From Nostoc sp. UHCC 0870 (lineage in GTDB: Bacteria > Cyanobacteriota > Cyanobacteriia > Cyanobacteriales > Nostocaceae): DNA of 64,000 nucleotides. The first letter of the stretch is position 1; each line of letters opens with the position of its first letter. Shown here one piece after another: positions 54,169 to 63,097 of the stretch. Where the stretch lies: positions 4,352,001 through 4,416,000 of the forward strand of contig NZ_CP091913.1 of assembly GCF_022063185.1 (NCBI RefSeq), read 5' to 3'. A program made the translations under genes and the position numbers. A model generated the notes under the pieces. It saw only the letters and a list, made by a program, of their open reading frames with translations, did no database searches and was not told where the DNA came from.

Positions 54169-55398
54169 ATGAACCCAGAGGAATCTCAAACCCCAGAACC
54201 GATTGATGAGTGGTTGGAACAAATCGAAGTAGAAACCCCCAAACCAGAAAATCTAGAAAACCCATCTGAAGAGCCTGTTCTGGAAATAGCAGCCCAAACA
54301 CCATCTGTTGAGCAGCCATCAGATGATACAAATCCTGAACCTGTCTCTGATGCAGAAGCACCAAATGCTTTGGTTGAGCAGTTAGCAGGGGAAAATACAG
54401 CACTGGGTTCAGTCACAGAATCAGAAAAACTCATTGCTGAACTCCAACGCACTGAAGCAGCCCTCAAAGCTGAAATAGCAACCCTGCAAACGACATACGA
54501 CACCCTTCAGGGACAAATCAGAGAAACTCAAACTGCACTGGGAAAAGTAGTGCAAGAGTCGTTAGCACAACTAGAACAACGCAAACAAACCCTACAAATT
54601 TCTATAGAACAACTAGAACGTCGCCAAGAACGCATCCGCAATGAGATGCGAACTACTTTTGCTGGGACATCTCAAGACTTGGCAATTCGAGTACAAGGTT
54701 TTAAAGACTATCTCACGGGTAGCTTACAAGATTTAGCAGCCGCAGCAGAACAGTTACAACTATTACCCCCGGTTACAGAAAGAGAAAAACCAGTCGCAGT
54801 TATCAAAGAAGCTAAACCTGCTGAACCCCAAGCCGGAACTCCCCAGTTTGCTCAACAGCAGTTTCAAGAAACAACTAAACAAATTCGTCGCCTAATTGAC
54901 CAATACCGTAATAAACCCGATTATTATGGGCCGGCTTGGCAATTACGCCGCACCTTTGAACCAGTCCACGCGGAACGAGTCTCTAATTGGTTCTTTAGCC
55001 AAGGGGGACGGGGTGCGTTGCGGACAATGGGTAGTCGCTTGCAGAATGTGTTGATTGCATCGGCGGCAATTTCGATATTACATAAACTGTATGGCGATCG
55101 CCTCCGTACCCTAGTTTTGGCTAACACTCCAGAACGTCTAGGTGAATGGCGGCGGGGTTTACAAGATTGTCTAGGCATAGGTCGCCCAGATTTTGGGCCA
55201 GACAGGGGAGTAGTATTATTTGAAACAGCAGATGCCCTAGCTCAAAAAGCAGACCGCCTAACCAAAACCAATCAATTACCCTTAATTCTCATTGATGATT
55301 CAGAGGAGCAAATCAGCCTGGGACTTCTACAATTCCCTCTGTGGTTAGCTTTTGCCCCTGACCCCAAAACCATGAGAAATTATGATGATGATTTTTAG
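54169..55398 (+). CDS. DUF3086 protein
   Basis: 409 residues. The first 85 are acidic and Pro/Glu-rich (EEPVLEIAAQTP), probably disordered. A coiled coil runs at about 87-165 (LIAELQRTEAALKAEIATLQ and onward). The C-terminal globular DUF3086 domain is at about 230-400 (PDYYGPAWQLRRTFEPVHAE, VSNWFFSQGGRGALRTMGSR and LIDDSEEQISLGLLQFPLWL). No enzyme motif is recognised. It occurs next to plsY here, 189 bp upstream, though a repeat separates them. Function unknown. Confidence 0.82.
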   Translation: MNPEESQTPEPIDEWLEQIEVETPKPENLENPSEEPVLEIAAQTPSVEQPSDDTNPEPVSDAEAPNALVEQLAGENTALGSVTESEKLIAELQRTEAALKAEIATLQTTYDTLQGQIRETQTALGKVVQESLAQLEQRKQTLQISIEQLERRQERIRNEMRTTFAGTSQDLAIRVQGFKDYLTGSLQDLAAAAEQLQLLPPVTEREKPVAVIKEAKPAEPQAGTPQFAQQQFQETTKQIRRLIDQYRNKPDYYGPAWQLRRTFEPVHAERVSNWFFSQGGRGALRTMGSRLQNVLIASAAISILHKLYGDRLRTLVLANTPERLGEWRRGLQDCLGIGRPDFGPDRGVVLFETADALAQKADRLTKTNQLPLILIDDSEEQISLGLLQFPLWLAFAPDPKTMRNYDDDF

Positions 55399-55439
55399 GT
55401 ATTGGTAGTCAGTGGTTGCGTGGAATGTTAACGGAATCA

Positions 55440-55500
55440 AGAGACTGACTTGGTTGACTAATTAAGAATAGTCTGTTTGTTTATGCCGTGCTGTACTAGT
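55440..55500. repeat. Partial CTAGTA-type repeat
   Basis: Ends in TTAAGAATAGTCTGTTTGTT followed by TATGCCGTGCTGTACTAGT, matching the right half of the units at 36501-36727, between the DUF3086 gene and plsY. Confidence 0.65.
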
Positions 55501-55587
55501 GCGATCAGCTATTCACACTTAGTTAAAAACTCTGGGGCGACTCAATATAGACTATTGACATAAACTATTGACTCTTTTGAATTTCCT

Positions 55588-56268
55588 ATGGCTGTTTGGT
55601 TAAGTTTGTGTGGTGCAGTCGTACTTGTAGCTTACCTGTTGGGTTCTTTCCCTACAGGGTATATTGCTGTCAAACAACTTAAGGGTATTGATATCCGGGA
55701 AGTGGGTTCAGGCTCAACAGGTGCAACCAATGTTCTGAGAACTTTAGGTAAAGGTGCGGGAGCATTTGTTTTATTGATTGATTGCTTTAAGGGAGTATTA
55801 GCGATCGCTCTAGTCTACTATTTATTCAACTTCGCCTCTAATCAAAATCTTATCCCCACCTCAGTAGATTTAAAACTTTGGCAACCTTGGCTAGTTACCT
55901 TAGTAGGTTTAGCCGCCATCTTGGGACACAGCAAGTCTATCTTTTTAGGGTTTACAGGTGGTAAATCTGTCGCCACCAGCTTAGGTATTTTGTTGGCGAT
56001 GAGTTGGCAAGTGGGTTTGGCTACACTGGGTGTGTTTGCCATCGTCGTAGCCATATCGCGGATTGTATCATTGAGTTCAATTATTGGCGCGATCGCAGTG
56101 TCTATCCTCATGGCAATTTTCCACCAACCCTTACCCTATATTTTGTTTGGTGTGGCTGGTGGATTGTATGTCATTTTGCGCCACCGAGGTAATATTGAGC
56201 GGTTATTAGCTGGTACAGAACCAAAAATTGGACAGAAGCTAGCCACCGAATCAGAAAATAACGCCTAA
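55588..56268 (+). CDS. plsY: Glycerol-3-phosphate acyltransferase PlsY
   Basis: 226 residues, integral membrane enzyme that transfers an acyl group from acyl-phosphate to glycerol-3-phosphate, the first step of phospholipid synthesis. The three motifs are seen: GSFPTGYIAVK with GSGSTGATNVLRTLG (about residues 20-55), the DCFKG loop, and GHSKSIFLGFTGGKSVATSL (about 116-136). About five hydrophobic helices lie between. The ATG at 55588 is clear. TIGR03643 lies 41 bp downstream in the same direction. Confidence 0.93.
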   Translation: MAVWLSLCGAVVLVAYLLGSFPTGYIAVKQLKGIDIREVGSGSTGATNVLRTLGKGAGAFVLLIDCFKGVLAIALVYYLFNFASNQNLIPTSVDLKLWQPWLVTLVGLAAILGHSKSIFLGFTGGKSVATSLGILLAMSWQVGLATLGVFAIVVAISRIVSLSSIIGAIAVSILMAIFHQPLPYILFGVAGGLYVILRHRGNIERLLAGTEPKIGQKLATESENNA

Positions 56269-56309
56269 ATTTAGTCAATTATTAGAATATTAATAACTGC
56301 AAATCAAAT

Positions 56310-56564
56310 ATGAAATTACCTGAACTAGATTCTACAACCATAGATCGCATTATTGAAATGGCTTGGGAAGATAGAACCCCTTTTGAAGCCATTGAAGCCC
56401 AATTTGGCTTGTTAGAAAAACAAGTAATTGCCCTGATGAGGCGTGAAATGAAAGAATCTAGTTTTCGGATGTGGCGAGAGCGCGTCACTAAGCGTAAAAC
56501 GAAGCATTTAAGTCAGCGAGATTTTATTCCAGGTAGGTTTAAGTCAGATAACCAAAAGACCTAG
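56310..56564 (+). CDS. TIGR03643-family small protein
   Basis: 84 residues, basic C-terminus. The N-terminal helix pattern (DRIIEMAWEDRTPFEAIEAQ, FGLLEKQVIALMRREMK) resembles a homeodomain-like helix-turn-helix; FRMWRERVTKR and KHLSQRD follow. The family is widespread with no assigned function; nucleic-acid binding is an inference. It is convergent with the helicase gene, with a hairpin between. Confidence 0.8.
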   Translation: MKLPELDSTTIDRIIEMAWEDRTPFEAIEAQFGLLEKQVIALMRREMKESSFRMWRERVTKRKTKHLSQRDFIPGRFKSDNQKT

Positions 56565-56596
56565 AAGTAACTAATAAGATTTTTGAACTGGCTAAA

Positions 56597-56636
56597 TAAA
56601 CTACCCCTAGCTAGCTCCGCTTGAGCTAAAGGTAGT
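56597..56636. terminator. Imperfect bidirectional terminator
   Basis: AACTACCCCTAGCT (56599-56612) pairs with AGCTAAAGGTAGTT (56624-56637) with two mismatches, in the 80-bp gap between convergent genes. The T/A-run is short. Confidence 0.5.
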
Positions 56637-56644
56637 TCGTTTGA

Positions 56645-59332
56645 CTATTCCACTACTTCATTAACTGGGAATCGATCAATTAGTTGCATGGCACGGTAGG
56701 CGTTACGCTGCAAAGCATCTGGCAAATTGGGAACGTGGGGTATCTGCGATAATAAATCCAATGTCCGGCGTAAAATTCGCACCACATCACCTTCATCTAA
56801 AGTGGTGTTTTCACATAATTCTACCCACTCAGTGCCTAAAGCCCACTGCTCGACAAGGGCAATTAAGCCAATGTATCGATTCTCCAAGCCTACTGGCAAA
56901 GTGACGCTATGACGGTACTGCACCTTTAACACAGCCCGGCGAATTTTTTGTAAGCTTGACCAAGCTTCGTCTATTTCTGGGGACAGGTTAAAGTTAACTC
57001 TACTATCGGGACGGGGGCTTTCTGTGACTAAAGCAGCGATGACAGCAGCTAAATGCTGAGGATCTAAGTTGTCCAATTCACCACTAGCTAAGGCTAAACC
57101 TAACCACAGTTCATTTTCTCCCCGAATGGCGGCGGCAACTTGTCCTAATCGCGTGGGGACGAGATTATCTAAGCAATCAAATTGCTGCAAAATCGTGATT
57201 AAATTGAGAAATTCTTCCCAATAACGTTGGGATTGTTGCTCTACTTGCCCCTGCAACTCTTGCAGTTCTTCTTCAATTTCAGCGTAGCGTTCCCGACGCT
57301 TGAAAACTTTGGCAATATTCCCTGATTGATAGAGGGGATGGGCTTCTAATTGGGCTTGTACAGCATTCACGCGACTCAATTGTTCTGCTACTTCCTGGGG
57401 AAGATCCAAAGACCCATCGGGGTCAGGGATACTTTGAGCGATCGCAGCTGTTCTTTCATCACCACGACAGGATTTTCCTGGTTTAAAGACTAACTCTTGG
57501 GGTGGAATGATATCCTGTGGTACTTCCACACGGGGCAATTCGGCATATAAATCTACTACATCGACCGTCGCCGCCACATACCAGCGATTATCTTTTCCTA
57601 AGCATATCAAGTAGCTAGATTCACCAGATGTAGGAGATTGTCCAACTAAAACGGCTGTTACAGGGTCAGATGTTGTAATATTTTTGCCCTTGAGACTCAG
57701 CAATGTCCCAGAAACAGCAAAGTCCAGCAGCATCTTAATTTGTTCTTGTCGCGCTTCCTGGGCTTGTTCTTGTAGAGTTTTTAATAACTGGCGTTCTACT
57801 TTATGACGTTGCCACAATTTTTCATAAATAGCCACTTCATGTTGACTAACAGAGGCGATTTGCTCTTGTAATGTGGCTAATTCGGTTTGTAGTTCTTCTA
57901 TGTACTCATAGTCTGGTCTTAAATGCAATGTCGCCATGTACTGCCCAAAACTGCGTTCTATCAGTTCCTTGGCTTTCTCTATGGTGTGGGTTTGCAGCAA
58001 GTTTAAAACCATGCCGTAGCTAGGGGTAAACTGACTAACTAGCGGGTCTGGCTTAGAGGTGGCTAAATACGCCGCTTCTTTTGCTCCTTCAAAGGGAGTT
58101 TGGACTGTGACTACATAACCTTGTTTATCCATCCCCCGCCGACCAGCCCTACCCGCCATTTGCAGAAATTCCGAAGCGTTCAACAGGCGGTGTCCGGTGT
58201 CGGTACGTTTGGAGAGGGTGGAAATCACTGTTGTCCTAGCGGGCATATTAATTCCGGCTGCTAGGGTTTCTGTGGCGAATACTACTTTAATTAAACCTTG
58301 TTGGAATAGTTCTTCTACCAAAGCTTTCCAAGCTGGTAAAATTCCGGCATGGTGGGCAGCAATTCCCCGATAGAGGGGGGCAATTTGTCCTGTGCGTCCG
58401 GCTTCGGGGTTGCGGGTTAAAAAATCGTCGATTTGTCGCCGCAACACCTGTGACTCATCATTATCTACCAGCCATAAATCACCAACCTCTGCCACAGCTT
58501 TGTCACATCCCCGGCGACTGAAGATAAAATAAATCGCCGGCAACATATCCCGCTCTTGTAAATGGTTTAGGGTATATATCAGGCTGGGGGCTTCTGGTCT
58601 GCCATTTCTTCCTCTATCCCTATCCGCTTGTTTTCGTTTCCCTCTGTTGGCGAGACGGGGGTTAATTTTGGTATTGCTGTCATTTAGCAGGGGAAACAGT
58701 CCCTTGGGACTACAGTAATTAAAAGCTAAGGGGACAGGGCGAAAATCGGAGTAAATTAGGTCAGTAGGGCCATGAACGCGATTTAGCCAGTCGGTGAGTT
58801 GGTCGCTATTGGCAACGGTAGCAGATAGGGCGACTAGTTGGACTTCACGGGGACAGTAAATAATCGATTCTTCCCAAACAGTACCTCGTTGGCGATCGTT
58901 CATGTAGTGGCATTCATCCAACACCACTGCTTCCACATCCACCAAGGAAATACCAACTTGCCCAATTGGTGTGCCGTAGAGCATATTCCGAAAAATTTCG
59001 GTAGTCATCACCAAAATGGGGGCATCCCTATTAATGGAAGCATCTCCCGTTAACAGACCCACCGAGTCAAAGCCAAATTTTTCGCGGAAGTCACGTAATT
59101 TTTGATTAGACAGTGCTTTTAAAGGAGTGGTGTAGAATACCCGTTTCCCTCGTGTTAGGGCGCGATAAATAGCGTATTCACCAACCAAAGTTTTGCCCGA
59201 ACCTGTGGGCGCACACACGACAACAGATCGCCCCGCGTTCAGGGACGCGATCGCATCTTTTTGAAACTGATCTAGCTCAAAGGGAAATATCAACCCTAAG
59301 TCTAGTTCTGGGGACGGCACGGGATAATTCAC
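56645..59332 (-). CDS. Ski2/Mtr4-like DEAD-box RNA helicase
   Basis: 895 residues from a GTG at 59332. The helicase core has Q-region FELDQFQKDAIASL, Walker A APTGSGKTLVGE (about 40), motif Ia TTPLKALSNQ, DECH (motif II, about 137), SAT (motif III) and motif VI QMAGRAGRRGMD (about 390). The C-terminal 350 residues are helical with a DSHCT-like end (VRILRRTLDLLSQIPHVPNL). A middle insertion (about 220-270, KRKQADRDRGRNGRPEAP) is basic. Relatives unwind structured RNA with the exosome or RNase; in cyanobacteria the partner is not known. Confidence 0.9.
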   Translation of the reverse strand: MNYPVPSPELDLGLIFPFELDQFQKDAIASLNAGRSVVVCAPTGSGKTLVGEYAIYRALTRGKRVFYTTPLKALSNQKLRDFREKFGFDSVGLLTGDASINRDAPILVMTTEIFRNMLYGTPIGQVGISLVDVEAVVLDECHYMNDRQRGTVWEESIIYCPREVQLVALSATVANSDQLTDWLNRVHGPTDLIYSDFRPVPLAFNYCSPKGLFPLLNDSNTKINPRLANRGKRKQADRDRGRNGRPEAPSLIYTLNHLQERDMLPAIYFIFSRRGCDKAVAEVGDLWLVDNDESQVLRRQIDDFLTRNPEAGRTGQIAPLYRGIAAHHAGILPAWKALVEELFQQGLIKVVFATETLAAGINMPARTTVISTLSKRTDTGHRLLNASEFLQMAGRAGRRGMDKQGYVVTVQTPFEGAKEAAYLATSKPDPLVSQFTPSYGMVLNLLQTHTIEKAKELIERSFGQYMATLHLRPDYEYIEELQTELATLQEQIASVSQHEVAIYEKLWQRHKVERQLLKTLQEQAQEARQEQIKMLLDFAVSGTLLSLKGKNITTSDPVTAVLVGQSPTSGESSYLICLGKDNRWYVAATVDVVDLYAELPRVEVPQDIIPPQELVFKPGKSCRGDERTAAIAQSIPDPDGSLDLPQEVAEQLSRVNAVQAQLEAHPLYQSGNIAKVFKRRERYAEIEEELQELQGQVEQQSQRYWEEFLNLITILQQFDCLDNLVPTRLGQVAAAIRGENELWLGLALASGELDNLDPQHLAAVIAALVTESPRPDSRVNFNLSPEIDEAWSSLQKIRRAVLKVQYRHSVTLPVGLENRYIGLIALVEQWALGTEWVELCENTTLDEGDVVRILRRTLDLLSQIPHVPNLPDALQRNAYRAMQLIDRFPVNEVVE

Positions 59333-59514
59333 TCAATCACTTTTACAACCGGACTGTTTACTATATTAACGAGTCTTTTGTCAACTTCGTTAGTGAGAAT
59401 GGGAATTGGGAATTGGGAATTGGGCATTAGGAAAAATTCTCTACTTTCTCCTACTCACCACTCACTACTCACTACTCACTACTCACTACTCAGCACTCAG
59501 CACTCACTACTCTC
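59333..59514. repeat. Heptameric repeats between helicase and proC
   Basis: GGGAATT units (about 59400-59428) and CTCACTA/CTCAGCA units (about 59456-59512). The proC stop codon follows within a few bases. Confidence 0.8.
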
Positions 59515-60330
59515 TCATTTTCCCAATTCTTGCGATCGCAATGCTGCTGCTTTGACTGCTTCAATTAGGGCAGAACGAAATCCTGCTTGTTCTAATTTAG
59601 CTACACCTGCAATTGTTGTCCCACCAGGGCTGGTAACGCGGTCTTTTAGTTCGGCTGGGTGCATTTTGCTATCTTGCAATAATTTGGTTGTCCCCAGGAC
59701 GGTTTGTAATGCTAGTTGATTGGCAATTGACCTCGGTAATCCGGCTGCAACGCCTCCATCGGCGAGGGCTTCTACTAAGATTGCTACGTAAGCCGGGCCA
59801 CTCCCAGATAAACCTGTGACTGCATCCATCAAGGATTCACTCACTTCGACAACTTCCCCTACAGCCGAGAATATCTGCTGTGCTAACTTTTGGTGTTGGG
59901 GGTGAGTGTATGCACCTAAACTCATAGCTGTCATACCTGCACCAACAGTTGCGGGGGTGTTGGGCATGGCTCTAATGACTGGTAATTCGGGAAATGCTGC
60001 TTCTAGCTGACTTAAAGACACTCCCGCCAAAATTGAAATGACTAGGGGTGAGTGTCCTGAGACTAAAATCATTTCTGCTAATTCTTGAGCGATCGCACTA
60101 AATACCTGCGGTTTCACTGCCAAAAACAAAACTTCTTGGGCTTGGCTTAACACCAGACAATTATCTGTAGTGACACTCACATCATATTTCTGCTTTAAAA
60201 AAGCTTGGCGCGCTAGCTGCGGTTCGCTGACTATGACTTCTGAGGGGTGATAAATTTCTCGCGCGATAAGGCGGGATAACAGCGATTCTCCCATTACCCC
60301 ACCACCAATTAAGCCAAATTTTATAGTCAT
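59515..60330 (-). CDS. proC: Pyrroline-5-carboxylate reductase
   Basis: 271 residues, last step of proline synthesis (NAD(P)H-dependent). The Rossmann start is GLIGGGVMGESLLSRL and the signature region GLSGSGPAYVAILVEALADG (about 174-193). LKDRVTSPGGTTIAGV and a conserved C-terminal helix follow. The ATG at 60330 is clear. It lies on the same strand as sepF, yggS and pipX; heptamer repeats (AGTCATT, 60331-60422) separate it from sepF. Confidence 0.94.
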   Translation of the reverse strand: MTIKFGLIGGGVMGESLLSRLIAREIYHPSEVIVSEPQLARQAFLKQKYDVSVTTDNCLVLSQAQEVLFLAVKPQVFSAIAQELAEMILVSGHSPLVISILAGVSLSQLEAAFPELPVIRAMPNTPATVGAGMTAMSLGAYTHPQHQKLAQQIFSAVGEVVEVSESLMDAVTGLSGSGPAYVAILVEALADGGVAAGLPRSIANQLALQTVLGTTKLLQDSKMHPAELKDRVTSPGGTTIAGVAKLEQAGFRSALIEAVKAAALRSQELGK

Positions 60331-60422
60331 TAGTCACTTAGTCATTAGTCATTGGTCATTTGTCGATAGTCAATAGTCAAAAACTTTGAACTTGTGACTA
60401 TTGACTAATGACTAATTTAACC

Positions 60423-61019
60423 TCATTGTACCATCCGGTTAGCTTCGTTGCCCCAAGCTGTTGGATTGGGGGTTGCAGGACGAGAAGGACGGGCTGGGGG
60501 TTGGGGTACTTCATGAATAACTCCACCTTGGGTGCTGACTTGCACGCAGCTAGGCGTAAACAAAAAGATACTTTCGCCAATGCGTTCTTGATGTCCATCT
60601 AATGCGTAAGTCCCACCAGCTACAAAATCAACTGCACGTTGTGCTTGATCTGGATCCATGATTGTCAGATTCAACACTACTGACTTACGCTCACGCAATG
60701 CTTGAATTGCCTGGGGCATTTCTTCAAATGTCCGAGGTTCTAGAACTAATACTTCAGAAATCCCGTTAATTGCTCCTGGCATACCAATCACATTCCCCAT
60801 CGTCGATTTTGTTCCTGTTACTACCTCATCACCCATTGTAGTCACTGGTTCTCGCCAACGTCGATTAGGTGGGGTGGCTTCTGCTGGTGCTGGCTGGGGA
60901 TTTTCTTGTTGATACAGGTTTTGGTAGTTATCTGTATCTGCTTCTTCTTCGTAGTATTCGTATTCCACTTGTTCATTGAGACCTACAAAGTCTCGTAGTT
61001 TAGAAAATATATTATTCAT
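60423..61019 (-). CDS. sepF: Cell-division protein SepF
   Basis: 198 residues. The N-terminal amphipathic helix (MNNIFSKLRDFVGLN) should bind membrane. A disordered acidic/Pro linker runs at about 16-85, and the DUF552 core (about 90-165) shows VLVLEPRTFEEMPQAIQALR, SVVLNLTIMDPDQAQRAVDF and SIFLFTPSCVQVS. SepF links FtsZ to the membrane and acts with or instead of FtsA, which cyanobacteria lack. A long promoter gap lies upstream (61020-61469). Confidence 0.93.
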   Translation of the reverse strand: MNNIFSKLRDFVGLNEQVEYEYYEEEADTDNYQNLYQQENPQPAPAEATPPNRRWREPVTTMGDEVVTGTKSTMGNVIGMPGAINGISEVLVLEPRTFEEMPQAIQALRERKSVVLNLTIMDPDQAQRAVDFVAGGTYALDGHQERIGESIFLFTPSCVQVSTQGGVIHEVPQPPARPSRPATPNPTAWGNEANRMVQ

Positions 61020-61469
61020 TTAGTGACGCTCCTGCTGATAATTGTCTCTATTTATCCGGTTCATCAAATGATGTAGCTAATGGGAACGCTACAAAGGGCA
61101 GACAATCCCAATAATTTTATCGCTATTTGTAGCATCTACTACTGTTATTGGCAATGGACTGACGTTGTACCAATTCAAAATTAAGTAAGCTAGATATCAC
61201 AAGTATTTGAGCGTGTGTATCTTTAGCATTCTTTCTGCAAATTCGGTATTACATCGAACGTCTGTACATTAACCTAGATACAATAATTGAGTCAAGATTA
61301 TATCCCAACACTGATCCGAAAGGAAGTTGACTTTAACACCTTTTTCTGATTTTTTATTTTTATTAAGAAAATATTTTATGTGTTTTATTGCACCAGTATA
61401 AGCCTACTTTATCCGTAGCTCATACTGGGCAACTAAAAACACTATCAAAGAATAATGGGGTTATTCTAC
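61020..61469. other. Intergenic region upstream of sepF
   Basis: 450 bp between sepF and the yggS stop codon. No hairpin, NtcA-like GTA-N8-TAC site or ORF was recognised, but the length suggests that sepF has its own promoter. Confidence 0.5.
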
Positions 61470-62138
61470 TTAAGTGCGCTTACCAAACAAGATAGTCCCT
61501 AATCTTACCATTGTTGCCCCAGCTTGTATCGCCAGTTGGTAGTCCCCCGACATACCCATCGACAACTCTTGCATTTTGATGTGATCCCAGTTTTGTGCAG
61601 AAATTTCTTTAGCTAACTGGTGTGTACTATTAAATACATAAAGGATTTCCGCATCATTTAACCCAAAAGGCGGAATTGTCATTAAACCCTGAATTTGTAA
61701 ACTTTTACACTGGTTGAGCGCAGGCAAATCAGCTAGTAATTCCGGCACACTCCAACCTGACTTACTGGGGTCAGGGAGGATTTTCACTTGTAGACACACT
61801 TGGGGGTTTACGCCTAGCTGTTGCGCTACTTGATCTAAACGCTGTGCCAGCTGCAAACTATCTAGGGAGTGAATCCAGTCAAATAGTTCAAGGGCTTTTT
61901 TAGCTTTATTACTTTGCAAATGGCCAATAAAATGCCAAGTAATATCTGATAACTCTTGTAACTGTTCTTGTTTGGTAGCAGCTTCTTGGATGCGATTTTC
62001 AGCAAAATCGCGGATACCTGCTGCATAAGCAGCGCGAATAACTTCAGTTGGCATTTGCTTGGTGACAGCAATTAACCTGACTGAAGCTGGGAAGGATGCA
62101 CGAATTTGAGTAATACGTTCGTTAATCGAACTAGTCAT
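61470..62138 (-). CDS. pipY: YggS/PipY-family PLP-homeostasis protein
   Basis: 222 residues, a single-domain PLP-binding barrel. Lys27 in LIAVTKQMP is the PLP lysine. FAENRIQEAATKQEQL, WHFIGHLQSNKAKKAL, LQIQGLMTIPP and ELSMGMSGDYQLAIQAGATM complete the family pattern. It controls free PLP levels rather than catalysing a defined reaction. The first 4 bp overlap the pipX stop codon, the conserved pipX-pipY coupling. Confidence 0.93.
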   Translation of the reverse strand: MTSSINERITQIRASFPASVRLIAVTKQMPTEVIRAAYAAGIRDFAENRIQEAATKQEQLQELSDITWHFIGHLQSNKAKKALELFDWIHSLDSLQLAQRLDQVAQQLGVNPQVCLQVKILPDPSKSGWSVPELLADLPALNQCKSLQIQGLMTIPPFGLNDAEILYVFNSTHQLAKEISAQNWDHIKMQELSMGMSGDYQLAIQAGATMVRLGTILFGKRT

Positions 62139-62413
62139 TGGAAGGTGCGTTGGAAAACACTCTGAAGCTGATCGTACTCCTGTGACAGACCATTGCGACG
62201 CAAAGTTCGCAAACGATTTTCCAACAACATTCGGGCTTCTGTACGCCCTATGGGTTGAAATTTAAGTGCTTTCATGTCGTTCACCACCAAAAAAAACAGG
62301 CGTTGGGCGTAGAGTGTAGTGAACAGATCCTGGGCATCATCAACCATGCAGATCCGATATAGCAAGCCCCAAGTGGGATGATTGATGTAAGTTTCTGCGC
62401 TTTCTGGATTCAT
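62135..62413 (-). CDS. pipX: PII-interacting protein PipX
   Basis: 92 residues. The N-terminal Tudor-like fold (HPTWGLLYRICMVDDAQDLF, TTLYAQRLFFLVV) binds PII or the NtcA dimer; two C-terminal helices follow (TEARMLLENRLRTLRRNGLS). PipX is the nitrogen co-activator of NtcA when 2-oxoglutarate is high and is captured by PII when ADP is high. The ATG at 62413 is clear; translationally coupled to pipY. Confidence 0.95.
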   Translation of the reverse strand: MNPESAETYINHPTWGLLYRICMVDDAQDLFTTLYAQRLFFLVVNDMKALKFQPIGRTEARMLLENRLRTLRRNGLSQEYDQLQSVFQRTFQ

Positions 62414-62889
62414 CTAATAATCAAGTAGGAGAATAATATATTTTTTGGCAGTGAAGTACAAACATCCAGACGATAATATCTCCCTTTCGCCAGAATATTT
62501 GTAGAAATTCATTTGAGAATCAGCAAATTCTACCCTTTTATGAAGTTGATGACGACCTTGATATTTCTGATAGGTAGATGAAGCTAGTAAAACAAGACAA
62601 AAAGCAAAAGAGAACAGACTGAGTATGTGGGCTTGGGAATAACTTCTACAATGCTACTAACGATGGGATGCGCCCTTTGAACTCGTCCAGGGCAAAAGCC
62701 GACTCTCATACTGCTGTTTACTCTCACATTTCTCTATGTTGCCATAATTATCGCTCGTTAGAGCAAAATCGCCAACAGGGGAATTTTCCTAATAATTGTT
62801 CGTCTTCACAGTCTGTATTGTTACAGTTTGGGGAATTCAATTCAAAATACCCTACGGGAAGCAAGCTACAAAATTCAAAATTGAATCAC
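62414..62889. other. Intergenic region upstream of pipX
   Basis: 476 bp. The plus-strand frames here are not supported: they run into the octamer array. No clear NtcA box was seen by eye. Confidence 0.45.
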
Positions 62890-63097
62890 CCCCTACACCC
62901 CTACACCCCTACACCCCTACACCCCTACACCCCTACACCCCTACACCCCTACACCCCTACACCCCTACACCCCTACACCCCTACACCCCTACACCCCTAC
63001 ACCCCTACACCCCTACACCCCTACACCCCTACACCCCTACACCCCTACACCCCTACACCCCTACACCCCTACACCCCTACACCCCCACACCCCTAAT
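62890..63097. repeat. Octameric tandem array CCCCTACA, 24 perfect copies
   Basis: Perfect 8-bp units from 62890 to 63081 (24 copies), one variant CCCCCACA (63082-63089) and a final CCCCTAAT. Its last CTA (63093-63095) is the stop codon of the TrpE/PabB-like gene read on the minus strand. Plus-strand frames across it would encode Tyr-Thr-Pro-Thr-Pro-Leu-His-Pro repeats, most likely meaningless. Confidence 0.95.

Noticed and set aside
61020..61469. NtcA site upstream of sepF
   Set aside because: A GTACATTAACC-TAG sequence near 61264 does not fit GTA-N8-TAC.
62890..63097. Direct-repeat array as CRISPR
   Set aside because: The unit is 8 bp with no spacers; it is a simple tandem repeat.
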